Origin: Lithospermum erythrorhizon | Lineage: Eukaryota; Streptophyta; Magnoliopsida; Boraginales; Boraginaceae | NCBI GenBank assembly: GCA_019722365.1 | Contig: JADFUC010000090.1 | Location: forward strand, 1-64,000 | Direction of reading: 5' to 3' | Length of the DNA stretch: 64,000 nt | Shown here: piece after piece, positions 35,439 to 46,705 of the stretch | Position numbering within the stretch: position 1 is the stretch's first letter | How the letters are laid out: each line of letters opens with the position of its first letter | Program-made: the position numbers and the translations under genes | The notes under the pieces: model-generated | What the model saw: only the letters and a program-made list of their open reading frames with translations | What the model was told of the DNA's origin: nothing | The model's database searches: none

Positions 35439-36338
35439 CTTTTCTGGCTTCGACGTAAAATAGGTTTCCCTTAGGATAGATATTACCCAATCCCCATCCT
35501 CTACTTCTCCATAATTATAACCCACGACCTCCTCCATCACCCATTTTGTTATATTTCCATGTTATCGATCACTACCCTCGTGATAAGCGAATCTTCTCTT
35601 GATTCCAACTTTGAGCTCTTGCGGTGATTTTACCAGTTTAGACTTTCCGAGGTTACGCCAGAAACCCCCAGTACAACTCGATTTTGAGACCTTCTATTGA
35701 AAAAGAACCATTTACCATTCACTCCATTAATAAGATTACTTAGGTCTTGAGGTGTGGAATCATAGAACCTAAGCTCGTAGATATGATAATTATTTGGAAT
35801 GAGAATATTATTATTTTTATTTGACAGATAATATCGAACGAGCTCGTAATCCGTAGGGCTAAAAAGATAAGTGAGGGGGAGGGGAGCTGATTTTGGGGTG
35901 CTTGAGGCGGTGGAATATGGGCTGCTTCTTGTGGTATTGATTTGCAAGAAGTGGTGGTGCCACTGCTTCTTGTGGTGGCTGATTTTAGGGGTGCTTGAGG
36001 TGGTGGTGGAATATGGGCTGCTTCTTGTGGTGGCTGATCTTGGGGAAGTGGTGGTGCCACTACTTCTTGTGGTGGCTGATTTTGGGGTGCTTGAGGTGGT
36101 GGTGGAATATGGGCTGCTTCTTGTGGTGGCTGATTTTGGTTAAGTAGTATTGCCAATGCTTGCATGAACTCATCAAATGTTTCAGCTGGTGGCATATCAT
36201 AGAATAGTGATGCAATTCTTCGTCGTCCAAGAACTCGTGAAGTGGACTAAGTGGTGGTGTTGGACCCGGATCATCACCATGGTTATCATCTGACATTGTT
36301 GCTTGATGATGAGTTTCTTGAAAATCCCAAAAATCCAA
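35439..36338 (-). pseudogene. NAC-domain-like gene with proline-rich N-terminus, broken
   Basis: NAC proteins are plant transcription factors. Start at 36338 (or M15, MSDDNHGDDPGPTPP). The first frame ends after about 90 codons. The next frame (from 36195) gives AETFDEFMQALAILL and then repeated QPPQEAAHIPPPPQAP units. A third frame (35947-35630) gives FSPTDYELVRYYLSNK, ELRFYDSTPQDL and GKWFFFNRR, matching NAC subdomains A-C. A fourth, with an in-frame TAA at 35564-35562, gives VGIKRRFAYHEG, TKWVMEE and DWVISILRE, matching subdomains D-E, before a gtaagt donor (35438-35437). One frameshift is a single extra T in the proline repeat. At least three frameshifts and one stop make it a pseudogene as read. 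A TATA box lies upstream. Confidence 0.7.
35890..36145 (-). repeat. Proline-rich coding tandem repeat in NAC-like gene
   Basis: Units of about 48-100 bases coding PPQEAAHIPPPPQAPQNQ alternate with PPQEVVAPPLPQDQ, in about four copies. Frames drift between copies because of single-base changes. The antisense frame (35871-36143 on plus, Leu/Val/Gly-rich) is an artefact of this repeat. Confidence 0.8.
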
Positions 36339-36429
36339 GAAAAATTGCAGAACTGAACTGTTTTCAATGAGAATGTTGCAAAAGATTGAAACTTTTATGT
36401 TTTTGTATCACAGAAATGTATTAGACTAA

Positions 36430-36810
36430 AGCTTTTGATATATATGGAAGAGATTTAAAGAAATATGGAATCTGATGAAGAAGAAAATGGAGGAAATTTA
36501 GCTGATTTGTGATGATATTGAATGTGATGTGGAGGTTGAGTATATATAGTTGATGAAGTGGCTGAGATTAGTAAGCTATAACTGAATTAACTGTCAGATT
36601 AGATAAAAATATTTGTAACTATTTGCCCAACTTTGACATTCTTTTTGACACCTGGCGCATATAAATGGAAGAGATTAGAAAATGGAGGAGAATCTTATTT
36701 ATGAATTTGTGATGATGTGGAGGTTATGAATCCAAGTGGCAGAGTCAGCTAACTGAAATAACTGTCATAATCTTTTTTAAGTTTTTGACACCTGCCGCAT
36801 ATAAATATAT
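36430..36810 (-). repeat. Direct tandem duplication in the NAC-like promoter
   Basis: A block starting atat(a)tggaagagatt and containing aaaatggagga, tttgtgatgat, gatgtggaggtt, aactgtca and gacacctg is present at about 36437-36657 and again, shortened by about 80 bases, at 36658-36798. A third start, gcatataaat, follows at 36799. Confidence 0.7.
36539..36549 (-). promoter_or_regulatory. TATA box of the NAC-like gene
   Basis: The minus strand reads actatatatactc, a good plant TATA element about 200 bases upstream of the first ATG at 36338. It lies inside the duplicated block; in the second unit this position is mutated (ttatgaatcc). Confidence 0.5.
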
Positions 36811-38160
36811 AATTTCTTGATTATAGATTCACAATTCATATTTTCTTATATTGTTTTATTTTTATTTTATCATTTACGTTATTCATTGAATCATTTATCA
36901 TTTCAATTGCTTTTTAAATCACTTATTGTTTTCATTTACCTCTTAAATCTCTTAGTTCATAATGTGATTTAAGCTTTGTGCGAATTCGTGTTCAGCAATT
37001 CTTATATTAATTTTTGTACAATAAATATAATATTAGTTATTAAAATTAGCATATTTGCCAAATAATATAACTATCAAATGTTATAATTTCACAAAATCGC
37101 GTGTATATGTTAGCTACGCACGAGCATGGGTTTCTTTCTCTTCTTACAATTGGCCCAGCTAAAGTATTATATATGGGGTAGATAACTAATTCGAATTAAT
37201 TCCCACAATGTCGGCGTCACTATAGCCTCATACATATTCGACTTCTCCCTCCAAACAACCCCAACATTTAGAGCTGTAAAATTATCATTGAAAAGTTTTT
37301 AATTGGTTCATCGGCTAAATATGTTTGTTAAAATTTTTATATGATCACGCTAGTTTATAAATCTTAGAGCATTAAACTTTAGGTGCTAAAATGCTCATAA
37401 CGATTTCGCTCCCTACTTTTCCCCAGAGAACAGTACATTCTTTGAACTATTTAATTATTAAATAAACTGAATTAACCAATTTCTTTAGCAGATTTCATGT
37501 GATTATGTTGGGTAATTTCATCCAGTTTCATGGGATGAATTAATCCGTTTCTTTCTTTTTCAACAACTTACCATTTATTTTAAATTTTTTGAATTTTAAA
37601 AATACGTCACGTTATTAATTTTGTTTCAACCTCTTTTCAACATTTTTTTTGTTTTGAATTTCAAAAATTTCCTCCCGCCTATATAGCTCGAATTCAAATA
37701 ATTTAAGTATTCCTTTTGATTTCATACTCCATGCATTTAATTCTTCAAATGCTTGTTTTAATATCATATTTCCTTTTATTTTCAATGATAAATAAAACCA
37801 ATATATGAATTTTGGTTGTTGTATGCTCCATATTTTAACTATTTAATATAACCATAATATTGAGGTTTTGGCTATAATCTATTTTGTTTGACAATTTGTT
37901 CATATTATATTTTAAATATTTATGAATAATTATAGTGTCTTTAATTAACATTTTAAGTCCATTTTGGTTATACTCTCGAGTTTTTGTCCACTAACTTAAC
38001 ATTCGTTTTTTCTCATCTTCTTTTAAGATTTTCGTCAGAAACACCTCGAAAATGATTTTTAAATGAAAGTGAGCAAAAAACAATATACGTTATAATGGCT
38101 ATATTATTAAGTCAAGCTTTCCTTTTTAATTTTCTTTAACCCAGATATGTAATTTTATGG
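36811..38160. other. AT-rich intergenic sequence
   Basis: No gene, RNA or clear repeat was recognised. Base composition is strongly AT-biased with many homopolymer T runs. Confidence 0.5.
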
Positions 38161-38870
38161 TTGTTCACTTGCATAATTCAACGACAAAAATTCAATTATG
38201 ACTAAATGCATCACGTACATACAAACATGTAATAGTGATTCGCACGAGATTATTTTATCGATTTTGTTTAGTCAGTTACGTAATCTTTGTGTGTTTTTTA
38301 AACCTTTTTTAAAAAAATTCTCGAAACCCGCTACTTACATGAGATTCGAACTAGCCACCATGGATCAAGAGTCTTGGCTGACTTGATAGACCGTTCGATT
38401 ATACCGTTCGCGATCTTTGTGTTGTTCCTTACATAAATCAGCAACCAAAATCTTTCAATTATGGCTACATCATCATGTACATATACAAAATTAATAGTCA
38501 ATCAAATCAAGTTCTTTATCAATTTTATTTAGCCAATTTTTTGGTTATTCCTTACATAAATCAACAACAAAAAGTTTCAATTATAGTAAATAAATCGCGT
38601 CTGTCTGTACGTCAATAATTGATGACATCAAGTTCCTTATAAATTTTGTTTAGCCAATTATTTATTTTTTTGTTGTTCCTTTCATAATTAATAGCAAAAC
38701 ATTACAGTATGGCTAAATCATCTCGTACATACATACAATTAATAATCGAACAAATCAACTTCCATATCAATTTTGTTTAGCATATTCGGCAATTTTAGTT
38801 GTTCGTTGCACAAATTAGTAAGCAAAACCTTTCGATTATGGCTAAATAAACGCATTACATACAGCAGCAA
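38161..38870 (+). repeat. Tandem array, about 125-bp unit, five copies
   Basis: Units start at about 38161, 38422, 38545, 38673 and 38799. Each has ttgttc(c)tt-cataaat-a-caac, then ttcaattatggctaaat-atc, then cgtacatacata, and ends tcaattttgtttagccaatt. The spacing is 123-128 except between the first two, where a SINE adds about 130 bases. The units are diverged, so the array is old. Confidence 0.8.
38292..38412 (-). mobile_element. tRNA-derived SINE with 9-bp target duplication
   Basis: The 121-base insert is flanked on both sides by atctttgtg (38283-38291 and 38413-38421). On the minus strand it contains tggctagttcgaatctc, a good Pol III box B, and ends in a T/A-rich tail. It sits inside the first unit of the 125-bp array and accounts for that unit's extra length. 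Box A is weak. Confidence 0.75.
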
Positions 38871-40510
38871 TGTTCTTATCATAATTTTGAAACTATCAAT
38901 TTAATTGCAAAACTTCTAACAAGTATCCGTATTTAACTTCAAAATTAAAAACTTACAATATTTTGAAATAGAGAGATCATGCATTTTCATCACTGACATC
39001 TAAAATCCTAGATCCAAAATTACTTCCCAATTCAAATATAATCACATCAAATTAATCGAAATAGAAAAAAAAATCCAAATTAATACAAATTGAAACTTTA
39101 GAAAACTCAATTAGTAAATTTCATGCAAAATAATGAAAATATAAAAACAAACAAATATTGTAATTATCTGAACAACAGTATGAAAATACCACAATATCAA
39201 ATATCTTTCCCGAGAAAATATTAAAAACTCATTATTATGTATTGAGTTAAAAGAATGTCTTTGTGTAGATTCTAATGAATACCTATTATTTTGAATTGTA
39301 ACAAAATAGTATATTTGTAGAGGAGTTGAATGAATAGTCATTATTGTTGTTCTCATTAGTATTGATGAGAAATTGGTGGCCTGATTAAGTTTGATGAAGG
39401 CTAATGACTAATTTGTAAGGATGATGAATTAGTTGCCATATTTGTTGGTGTAGAAGGGAGTGATTTTTTGGACGATTTAATTTTAATTTTTAAAGCAATA
39501 GTTAAGATTATAATAATTACCGTCTCTTATACATATGAGATTCGGTACTAAAGGAATGATTTTATGCTTGTACATTTGTGGCCGGAGAATGTTTAGTGAG
39601 AATATGCTTTGCCTTAATAATACATGATGATATTTGTTCAACTATTTTTGACCAAATAAAATTATTAGGGACCAATTACCCCATATCTATCATATCAACA
39701 ATGATCAACAAAAAAATAAGGTTAGGTTAGGTCTCATTGTAAAGAGGCGGTGGGTGGGTTTTTTAAAATGATCCAATTTGCCTCTTTTCATTTTCATGCT
39801 TGTTTCCCTTTATTTGCATCGACTCTTCTTAGGTCGATAGAATAGTATTACAAGATTTATTTTTCCCTCATTTAAAAATAAAGCGAACTAGCCGTCCATT
39901 GCCCATATCTTAATGTCTTAAACATAATTATCTCATAACTATTGCATTTTAAAAATGCGTGTTACACTTGAAATCTCATGACGAAAGTGTGGTATATGGA
40001 CACATCATTTGGAACACATGATCGACGACCCCGCTCTGATTCCTATCATTTGTGGGAAAGGGCTCTCATACCTCCGATCAGATCCGATCCGATCCTGATT
40101 GCATGCCAAAACATATATAGCTAAAAAAGCTGGCGACTAACTCAACAAGTGGATGATTTGGATCATATACTATCCAGATTCCAGACCATACAACTCTTAG
40201 CTTCAAATAAATAATAAAGTAGTAGTCCGTTGAAATGTCTACTCCGAAATGATGCACCAAAAAGAACTTAGATGTTGATATTCCCCTGTCTAATTAATTC
40301 ATTACTACATAAGGCCATAAGGGCATACATCATACAGTTTGTTGTTTCTATAGACCACATGCATGATTATTCACTACACTAATCCTTATATCTATCTGTA
40401 CATGCTCATTTTAACATAACTATGTGTGGTTATTAAAAAAACAATTAAATTTCCACATCGTTTTAATCCTGATTCCACCACTGCAAAAATATCATACTGC
40501 GTACCATCAA
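38871..40510. other. Intergenic sequence
   Basis: No gene was recognised. Short open frames here (for example 39111-39356 on minus) have no recognisable similarity. The part near 40511 will include the 3' untranslated region of the LORELEI-like gene. Confidence 0.5.
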
Positions 40511-40511
40511 T

Positions 40512-41630
40512 TTAAAACATCATTCTGGACATGGATATGATTAAACTAGCTACAATCATCAAAAGAATTGGAGTGTTCTCGAGCCCTGTACCAGTCTGAG
40601 GTTTTGGTGGTGTATCAACTCCTTCACAATCAACCCCTTCTTTCCCGGAGCACATATTGGCGAATAACCCGGGAGGGTATTTTCCATACAGATTAATATA
40701 GCTAAACAATGAGTCTGCACAAGTGGTTTTCAGATCATTGATTTGGTCGACGAAAGGACAAGCAAACTGCTTGAAGCCTTCACAACAGCTCGTTTTGTTG
40801 TAATTTGGCCCTTTACATTGGCTTGTGATGATGGTGTAATTTTGTTGCTCAAAATTTATTGAACAAGCTGCAGTAATGTACAACATAGTATAAACAATGG
40901 TAGTCTTATACGAAAACAAACTTATACGTAGATGCATATTGATAAGACGCTTCACCTCTGATCGAAATGTTAGGGGTTGGAAAGATCATGGAGGTAAATT
41001 AAAAACAATGTATGAATGGAAAGGCTAGAATGATTCTTAACTGGCTTTTTGTTGCAGAAGAGTACGCCCTGTATTGCCCATTCCAAGATCATTATCGCCA
41101 TTTTCACTCGTTTCTCCATCTACATTACACAAACAAGAAGATTTAGATGCATTTGGGCAGTTCTTGAAAATCTACAAAATCAATCTTATGCAAAACTTTA
41201 GAGTAATTTCATATATATATGAATTATACACCAATTTCTCACAAGGATATATAATTAATCAAGGGTTGTCCCCTTTTCATCTCCTTTTTCCAATTAGATT
41301 AAAGGATGATATAACCTACCGCGTTATTAGTAAAATTCATACCCAAAATCGACCTTGTAAAATTGCATTTATTTTCATTTTCAGATGCATGCATGCAACA
41401 ACGTAACAATTTAAAAATGTCAACATGAATCTTGATAACATAAATGTAATAAGGATTAAAAGAATATGAAGACATAATAATATCTTAATATCAAAAGAAC
41501 ATATATAAATTGAAAGATAAATGAGGCAAGAAGAGGTTTGAATTATTGAGTAGTTACTTGCAATTATTATTGTGGGGAATGAATAAACCAATCCAACAAG
41601 AAGAAAGAAGACAATCAATTTGAAATCCAT
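40512..41630 (-). CDS. LORELEI-like GPI-anchored protein (LLG family), 168 aa
   Basis: LLG/LORELEI proteins are GPI-anchored chaperones and co-receptors for FERONIA-type receptor kinases and RALF peptides at the plasma membrane. Three exons on minus: 41630-41558, 41119-41042 and 40867-40512, joined at gtaact...gtag and gttaag...gcag with phase 1 throughout; the total is 507 nt. Residues 1-24 are a signal peptide (MDFKLIVFFLLVGLVYS...). The mature part has eight cysteines (52, 68, 78, 79, 87, 100, 123, 131), the modified eight-cysteine motif. It also carries the family signatures NYTIITSQCKGP and SYINLYGKYPPGLFAN. A hydrophobic tail at about 150-161 fits a GPI attachment signal, though followed by SMSRMMF. 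The frame is intact. Which paralogue it is (pollen, synergid or general) cannot be told. Confidence 0.93.
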
Positions 41631-41824
41631 TTATGTATTCTTGTCTGCCTTCTTAGATAAAAAAATGTTTTATCACTCCACCTTTCATTAATCAAATAGT
41701 GAGATATTGTATTAGAATTTCTTTAGGCTGCAAATTATATTTGATGGAAGCCGTAGAAGAAGGCAACAAATATTTTTCAAAATGAAGAACGATAGACAAT
41801 TATTTATTTTGCATGACTGATACC

Positions 41825-41905
41825 CGTAGTACTTATTTTTTCTATTCACCTAGGTTAATGATACTCGAAATACTTATTTTTTCTATTCACCTAGTTAATC
41901 GAGAT
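41825..41905 (+). repeat. Two-copy tandem repeat, about 41-46 bases
   Basis: The segment tacttattttttctattcacctag(g)ttaat with a preceding gata-c-cg-a occurs twice in a row. Confidence 0.7.
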
Positions 41906-41965
41906 GGACGGCCATTTTTACATCTTTTACATAGTCAATTTAATAGTATAGACTAAATCGTTCAT

Positions 41966-42065
41966 CTCCATTACCCTCGCTTGCCTACGCTTTTAATACA
42001 CCTCCATTACCCTCGCTTGCCTATGCTTTTAATACACCTCCATTACCATCGCCTACGTTTTTAAT
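41966..42065 (+). repeat. 36-bp minisatellite, 2.7 copies
   Basis: The unit begins ctccattaccctcgcttgcc and continues ta(c/t)gcttttaatacac. Copies start at 41966, 42002 and 42038, an exact 36-base period; the last copy has lost several bases. Confidence 0.85.
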
Positions 42066-42256
42066 ATCACATAAATGGAAGAAACAAAAGTAAAAAGGTG
42101 CTTCTAAATTTTTCTATATCTGAGGTGTGTAAACTGAAACTTAGAGCACAGAGAAAAAAATGTTCTCTCAATATGCCACAAAAATCAGTGATTTGGTCAG
42201 AAGTAGCTGTTAGCTAGTAAGATGAATCAAAATGCTGCATTAGCTTTCATTGTTTG

Positions 42257-45200
42257 TTAGCAGATATTGCTGCTGTGTCTTTCTCTACGAGTAATAGACC
42301 TTCCCATACGAAGCCGTCTATTTGTCAGCACTTCCAACAAAACCTCCAAAGCATCTTCCACAGCCTCGGCTTGTTTGTCCAGTCCAAATGAGTTGAATCC
42401 GGGAAGGAGGTGAAGTTCATCCAGGAGGCCAACTGCTGCAGCCGCTGTACAGGTACGATCCCATGATGGTTGAGGTCTGCCCAAGGAAGAATATTCGAGT
42501 ACTCTAGGTGAGCTTAAATGTGTTAAACGTGAAAGCAAAAAAAATAACTAGCAGAACGGGTTATATCCAACCAGTAAAAAGAAAAAAGGATATCATTGTG
42601 CATCTCACCGTAGTTTATGCATCAAAGACACTCCCATGTTTAATGATATGCAGGGCATGTCCTCTCCCCAAACTTCATTAGCTCTTTCCTGCAGTAACAA
42701 ACAATTTACTTGCATATATTAGTATCTTAATGAGATCATACGTGTATAATTGAAACTTTTTACCCTAAATAAGAGCAAGACACGCTAATAAGCCACAGCG
42801 AATAAGCACATGCATTAAACACCAAAAGGCAGACCGTAGTATGGAAACTAGTGCTATGCATGGTACTTGGGGAATAAGTGGACCATGTTTGTGTCCATTG
42901 AACTGATTATCTTATCCTATTTCACACAAGAAACTGTTTCTGGACCCTAACATCCTTCTTAATCCACACAACGACAACATTCCCATTGGACCTATGATAT
43001 AAGGAAAAATTAAAAAAACAAAAAAAAAAATGAGTGATTTTCCTCGTAGAAGTGAATTGAAGTAAAATATAATAGAATAGCTCCTCTAATCTAATAAGAC
43101 AGCTGGGTCCATCTCCGAGTCCTCAATTCATATTTATTTTACTTGGAAGAAGGTTGTTACACACTCACTGACAAATATGAATGATTCAATTATGTACTGG
43201 AAGGGCAAGGTGTTCCTTTGACTACCTTCAAGCGCTTAAACATAGCAGCAGAAAGGCTCCAAGTAGCATCAATCAGTATAAAGTTCATAGTTCCATCATT
43301 GTTAGCCTGCATAAATGAAGACAGTGACTGAATAATAAACACTTGTGGTCTGAAACAAGAAAGATTTAAGTGCCTCGTCATCATTTTGCAGATATATTTC
43401 AGGTGTCTATAAACTTATGACCAATTAACAATTTGCATACAAGTAGGGTGGGGGCATGGGGGATGTGGTTTAGTGGTAAGACACTTATAAGATTAGAGGT
43501 CGAGGGTTCAAATCTCGGCGCAATTTTTTTGTTTTTAAAGGCACATGCAGGTCAGAGAACCTAGATTTTCGATCGGAATTCAGGCACTTCCTTTTCTATC
43601 GGAATTGTAGCATAAGTAAAAGATCTTAAGAGTAGAACAATACCATTCTCTATGTTTTTTGTCCCTCTCTGGGTGGATTGTATACTTCCATTTGATTTCA
43701 TATAAATAGTATTTGGTGCAGTAAGGGATCTAAAACAATACCATTTTTTCAGGCTGTTCTGAATTTCTGATAAAGTCAAGCGAGAAGGTATCTTGAATGG
43801 ACTTGGTAGCGACATTCTTATTGACGTAGAGGCACCAAACGTTGTCTTTCCCTGCCAATTAAATGAATAAATTGACCAGTGAATCACAATGCTTCAGAGG
43901 ATGAATTCCATTTTCTAACTGATTTCTTAACTTGAACTCTTTTCTAACCGATTTCTTAACTTGAACTATAGAACCTTAAAACAAGCTTTTCCAGAATTAT
44001 ATTAAAATAGTTGCAATAGGGCTTTTCAAGAGGTGATGGATGCCTAACAATGAAAGCATAAGGCCCTTTTGACCTTCTTCTCCTATTAAACTATCAATGT
44101 ACCTGAACACTTAAAAGCATTCCACATCATATCTTCATGTTCAGAAATGCCATAGAGACACAAGGTTGCATCTTCAATCCCAAATACTTGCCACAACAAC
44201 TTTCCTGTATTGTTCTGCCTTAAAAAATCCTAGAAAAGAAAGTAATTGCAGTACCTCGCTAAGATATGTGTATGAAGAGATACCACATGTCATAACGAAA
44301 ATGTTGTTAAAACAGCAAAACTCAATTGAGAAACCATACCTTTGGATGCATATATACCCAAAATCGCATTCGATTCCACAAAGAACAACATTTGACTCTC
44401 GAACACATACAATCTTCTAAGGGAACCCAACACTACGGGATTAAGAAAGACATATCAGAACCATAGCTTATGCTACATTTTCTTTTCATGTGCAGCATAG
44501 TAAATCAATTAGAAACATCATCCAACAAATAATTGACTCATATACCTTCTGACAAAGGTATCCTCTACTTCCAAGCAAGCGACAAGCTATTTGACGAGCT
44601 GAATAAAATTGTAATTTTTTCTCAGAATCAATTAAAGATTGATACTTTGCTCTATGCTTCTTATCCTCTTGTACTTTGAAATCACCCTGCAAATCAAAAT
44701 AAATTAAGTACTCGAAACAAAGATGTTGAGAAACACTGATCATAATGGAAAAAGATAAAAATGAGGGCATACAATACTCTCGGTGTCCCAATCCCCCTCC
44801 TCTAACCCCAAAATAAATTGAATTCTCCAAAAACAGAATGCTAACCAGTTAATTAGACACCCACCTGAACATATAAGCTTATGAATAAGTCTAAAATGAT
44901 TTGAAGACCTTTCTTTCAAGTCTCTTTCTATTTTGTATCCAACCTCCTTGACAATGAAAGACAAATATTAGCAACATCTTACTCAGTTGCTCTATCCAAA
45001 GGTTATCAAAGAAAAGCCAATACTAAAATGTCACTCAATTGTCCATTACTCCTCATTGGATTGTCAAGGCCAATGCAACACATAAGACTGACAATCATCA
45101 AGTTGCAGCTCTTGAGATTACTGCAATGCATGGTTGGATGGTTAATTTTCTGGGTGAACAAGCATCGGTCGATCAACAAGGGGCGGTGTAATAATAACTA

Positions 45201-46170
45201 TTCAAAAATATAGTCACGACTTGCTCATTTGTGAAGCATTGTTCTACAATTGACCTCTTCAAAGGTTATCAAAGAAACAACAATACAAATGCAATAAAAA
45301 CGCTAATTTATAGAAGTGATTATATGAAACAAATCTAGACATGATCTTAACTAGGTTCATAGAATTAATTACATTGACAAGCCTATGAAATCAAATTCAA
45401 AGACTATGTTTCTACACTAATTTCAATGTCTATGTATTCAAATCATAGTGCATTAGTTATTGTATCTCAATCAGATCCAACAAACATCAAACAACATAAA
45501 AAACAATACATACTCTCAATGCAATATTATTTGTCCCTCCATATACTAAACTTGAAACTACCCAAATCAGAAAACAAAACACAAAAAGAATCAATCTTTA
45601 TCCTTCTCCATCCCAAAAATTCATAACCAACATAAGAAAACTTGAAATAACAGAAATATAAACATGTGTATACACAAAAAGATTCATTTTTATCCTTCTC
45701 CATCAAAAAAACTCATAGCCAACATCAGAAAACTTGAAATCACAGAAACATAAACATGTGTATACACAAAAAGATTCAATTTTTATCCTTCTCCATAAAA
45801 AAAACTCATAACCAACATAAGAAAACTTGAAATCACAGAAACATAGACATGTGTATATAAATGAGGTGATATTTTATACCATAAGCCTTCCATGATTTCC
45901 ACCAAAAACCATATGGGCATCACTATTTTGCTCCAAAAGCTTCAAATCATCAATGACTTGAGTGACCATAGTGGGAATAGGGGAAGATGTACCCCATCCA
46001 TGCCATTCTTGAATGCTAATTGAAGCTTCATCATTTGTTATTCTATGAGCTCCTGATACTATTGTGGATATGGGTTTTGTTCCAAATTCCATTGTGTTCA
46101 ATTTGTTGCAAAAAATGAGTGAGCTTTTGAAGATCAAGAAAGAAGCCAAGGGTTTTGAAAGAGTGAGCAT
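42257..46170 (-). CDS. DTW domain-containing protein, probable tRNA aminocarboxypropyltransferase, 389 aa
   Basis: DTW-domain enzymes (TapT/DTWD family) transfer the 3-amino-3-carboxypropyl group of S-adenosylmethionine to tRNA uridine. Eight exons on minus: 46170-45880, 44686-44546, 44432-44340, 44229-44103, 43851-43742, 43306-43226, 42688-42609, 42503-42257; all have GT-AG borders and compatible phases (1170 nt). Exon 2-3 code CRLLGSRGYLCQKCW and DCMC, the four-cysteine start of the domain (C142, C145, C152, C154). Exon 6 codes FILIDATW, the D-x-TW signature (D267-W270). Exon 8 carries SWDRTCTAAAAVGLLDEL, the helix matching the family's ST-EA-A-LL segment. Start M1 gives a hydrophobic N-terminus that may be a transit peptide; M27 is an alternative. 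The function is inferred from the family only. Confidence 0.92.
43440..43540 (+). mobile_element. tRNA-derived SINE head in a DTW intron
   Basis: The sequence gatgtggtttagtggtaaga (box A type), then ggttcaaatctc (box B) about 35 bases later, followed by a T-rich tail, fits a Pol III-type SINE. The ends of the tRNA-like part do not pair as an acceptor stem, so it is not a functional tRNA gene. No clear target duplication was seen. It lies between exons 5 and 6. Confidence 0.55.
43905..43970 (+). repeat. Short tandem duplication in a DTW intron
   Basis: The segment ttctaac(t/c)gatttcttaac then ttgaact is repeated once with a spacing of about 27 bases. Confidence 0.7.
45601..45860 (+). repeat. 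92-bp tandem repeat, three copies, in DTW intron 1
   Basis: Units begin tccttctccat at 45601, 45693 and 45786 and contain aacttgaaat-acagaaa-at then a-acatgtgtataca. The copies are about 90 per cent alike. The array lies within about 20-280 bases of the exon 1 donor. Confidence 0.9.
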
Positions 46171-46705
46171 TGTTTATTATGATAATGGTTTTGATGATTT
46201 TGGGTCATTTGAGAATTTTGGTAAATATTAATCCTTCTTTGGAAATTATAAAAATTGAAATTAAGGTGACTAGAATTTTTTTTTAATCACTTAATTTTGA
46301 TTCTTATGAAAGTTGAATTTACAGTGCATGAAAAAATGAGAATGTTATTAATTAGCAATCTAATTTTGTATGAATTGAGTTATGCTCGAGGCCCGTCTTT
46401 AAAAATTATAGTTATTGCGCTTTCATGATAGGATTTGGTGGATTTGGACATTATTCTATTAATGTGAATTGTGATTATGGGTTTGATGAATATGGGGGTG
46501 ATTTGGGAATTTAGTAAACATCATTGCTTTATTTGCAAATTTTAGATATTGGATATGATTTGGTTAATTGGGTCTTGATGTGAGAATGGGTTTCAGAAGT
46601 CCATTCTAAACCCAACTGGAAATGGTATGGAAGCCCTATGCAACTATCCAACATTAGATAGGTAAATTAATTGCAATTTAGGAAGATTTATATGATGTTT
46701 ATTAA
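46171..46705. promoter_or_regulatory. Upstream region of the DTW gene
   Basis: AT-rich sequence upstream of the DTW start codon on the minus strand. It should hold its promoter, but I see no convincing TATA box. No gene is present. Confidence 0.35.

Larger units (their letters stand above)
41631..42256. other. Intergenic region between LLG and DTW genes
   Basis: It holds the LLG promoter (minus strand, upstream of 41630), two minisatellites annotated separately, and the 3' end of the DTW gene. No clear TATA box for LLG was seen. Confidence 0.5.

Noticed and set aside
35871..36143. 90-codon plus-strand frame rich in Leu, Val and Gly, resembling membrane segments
   Set aside because: It is the antisense of the proline-rich repeat of the NAC-like gene; the repeat explains both its openness and its periodicity.
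38161..38870. CRISPR-like regular spacing
   Set aside because: Whole 125-base units are repeated, with no short repeat plus unique spacer structure; this is a eukaryotic tandem array.
41074..41406. 110-codon plus-strand frame
   Set aside because: Antisense to exon 2 and intron 1 of the LORELEI-like gene; no similarity.
43470..43530. Possible tRNA gene
   Set aside because: Boxes A and B are present but no acceptor stem forms and a poly-T tail follows; a SINE fits better.
44166..44420. 84-codon plus-strand frame
   Set aside because: Antisense to exons 3 and 4 of the DTW gene.
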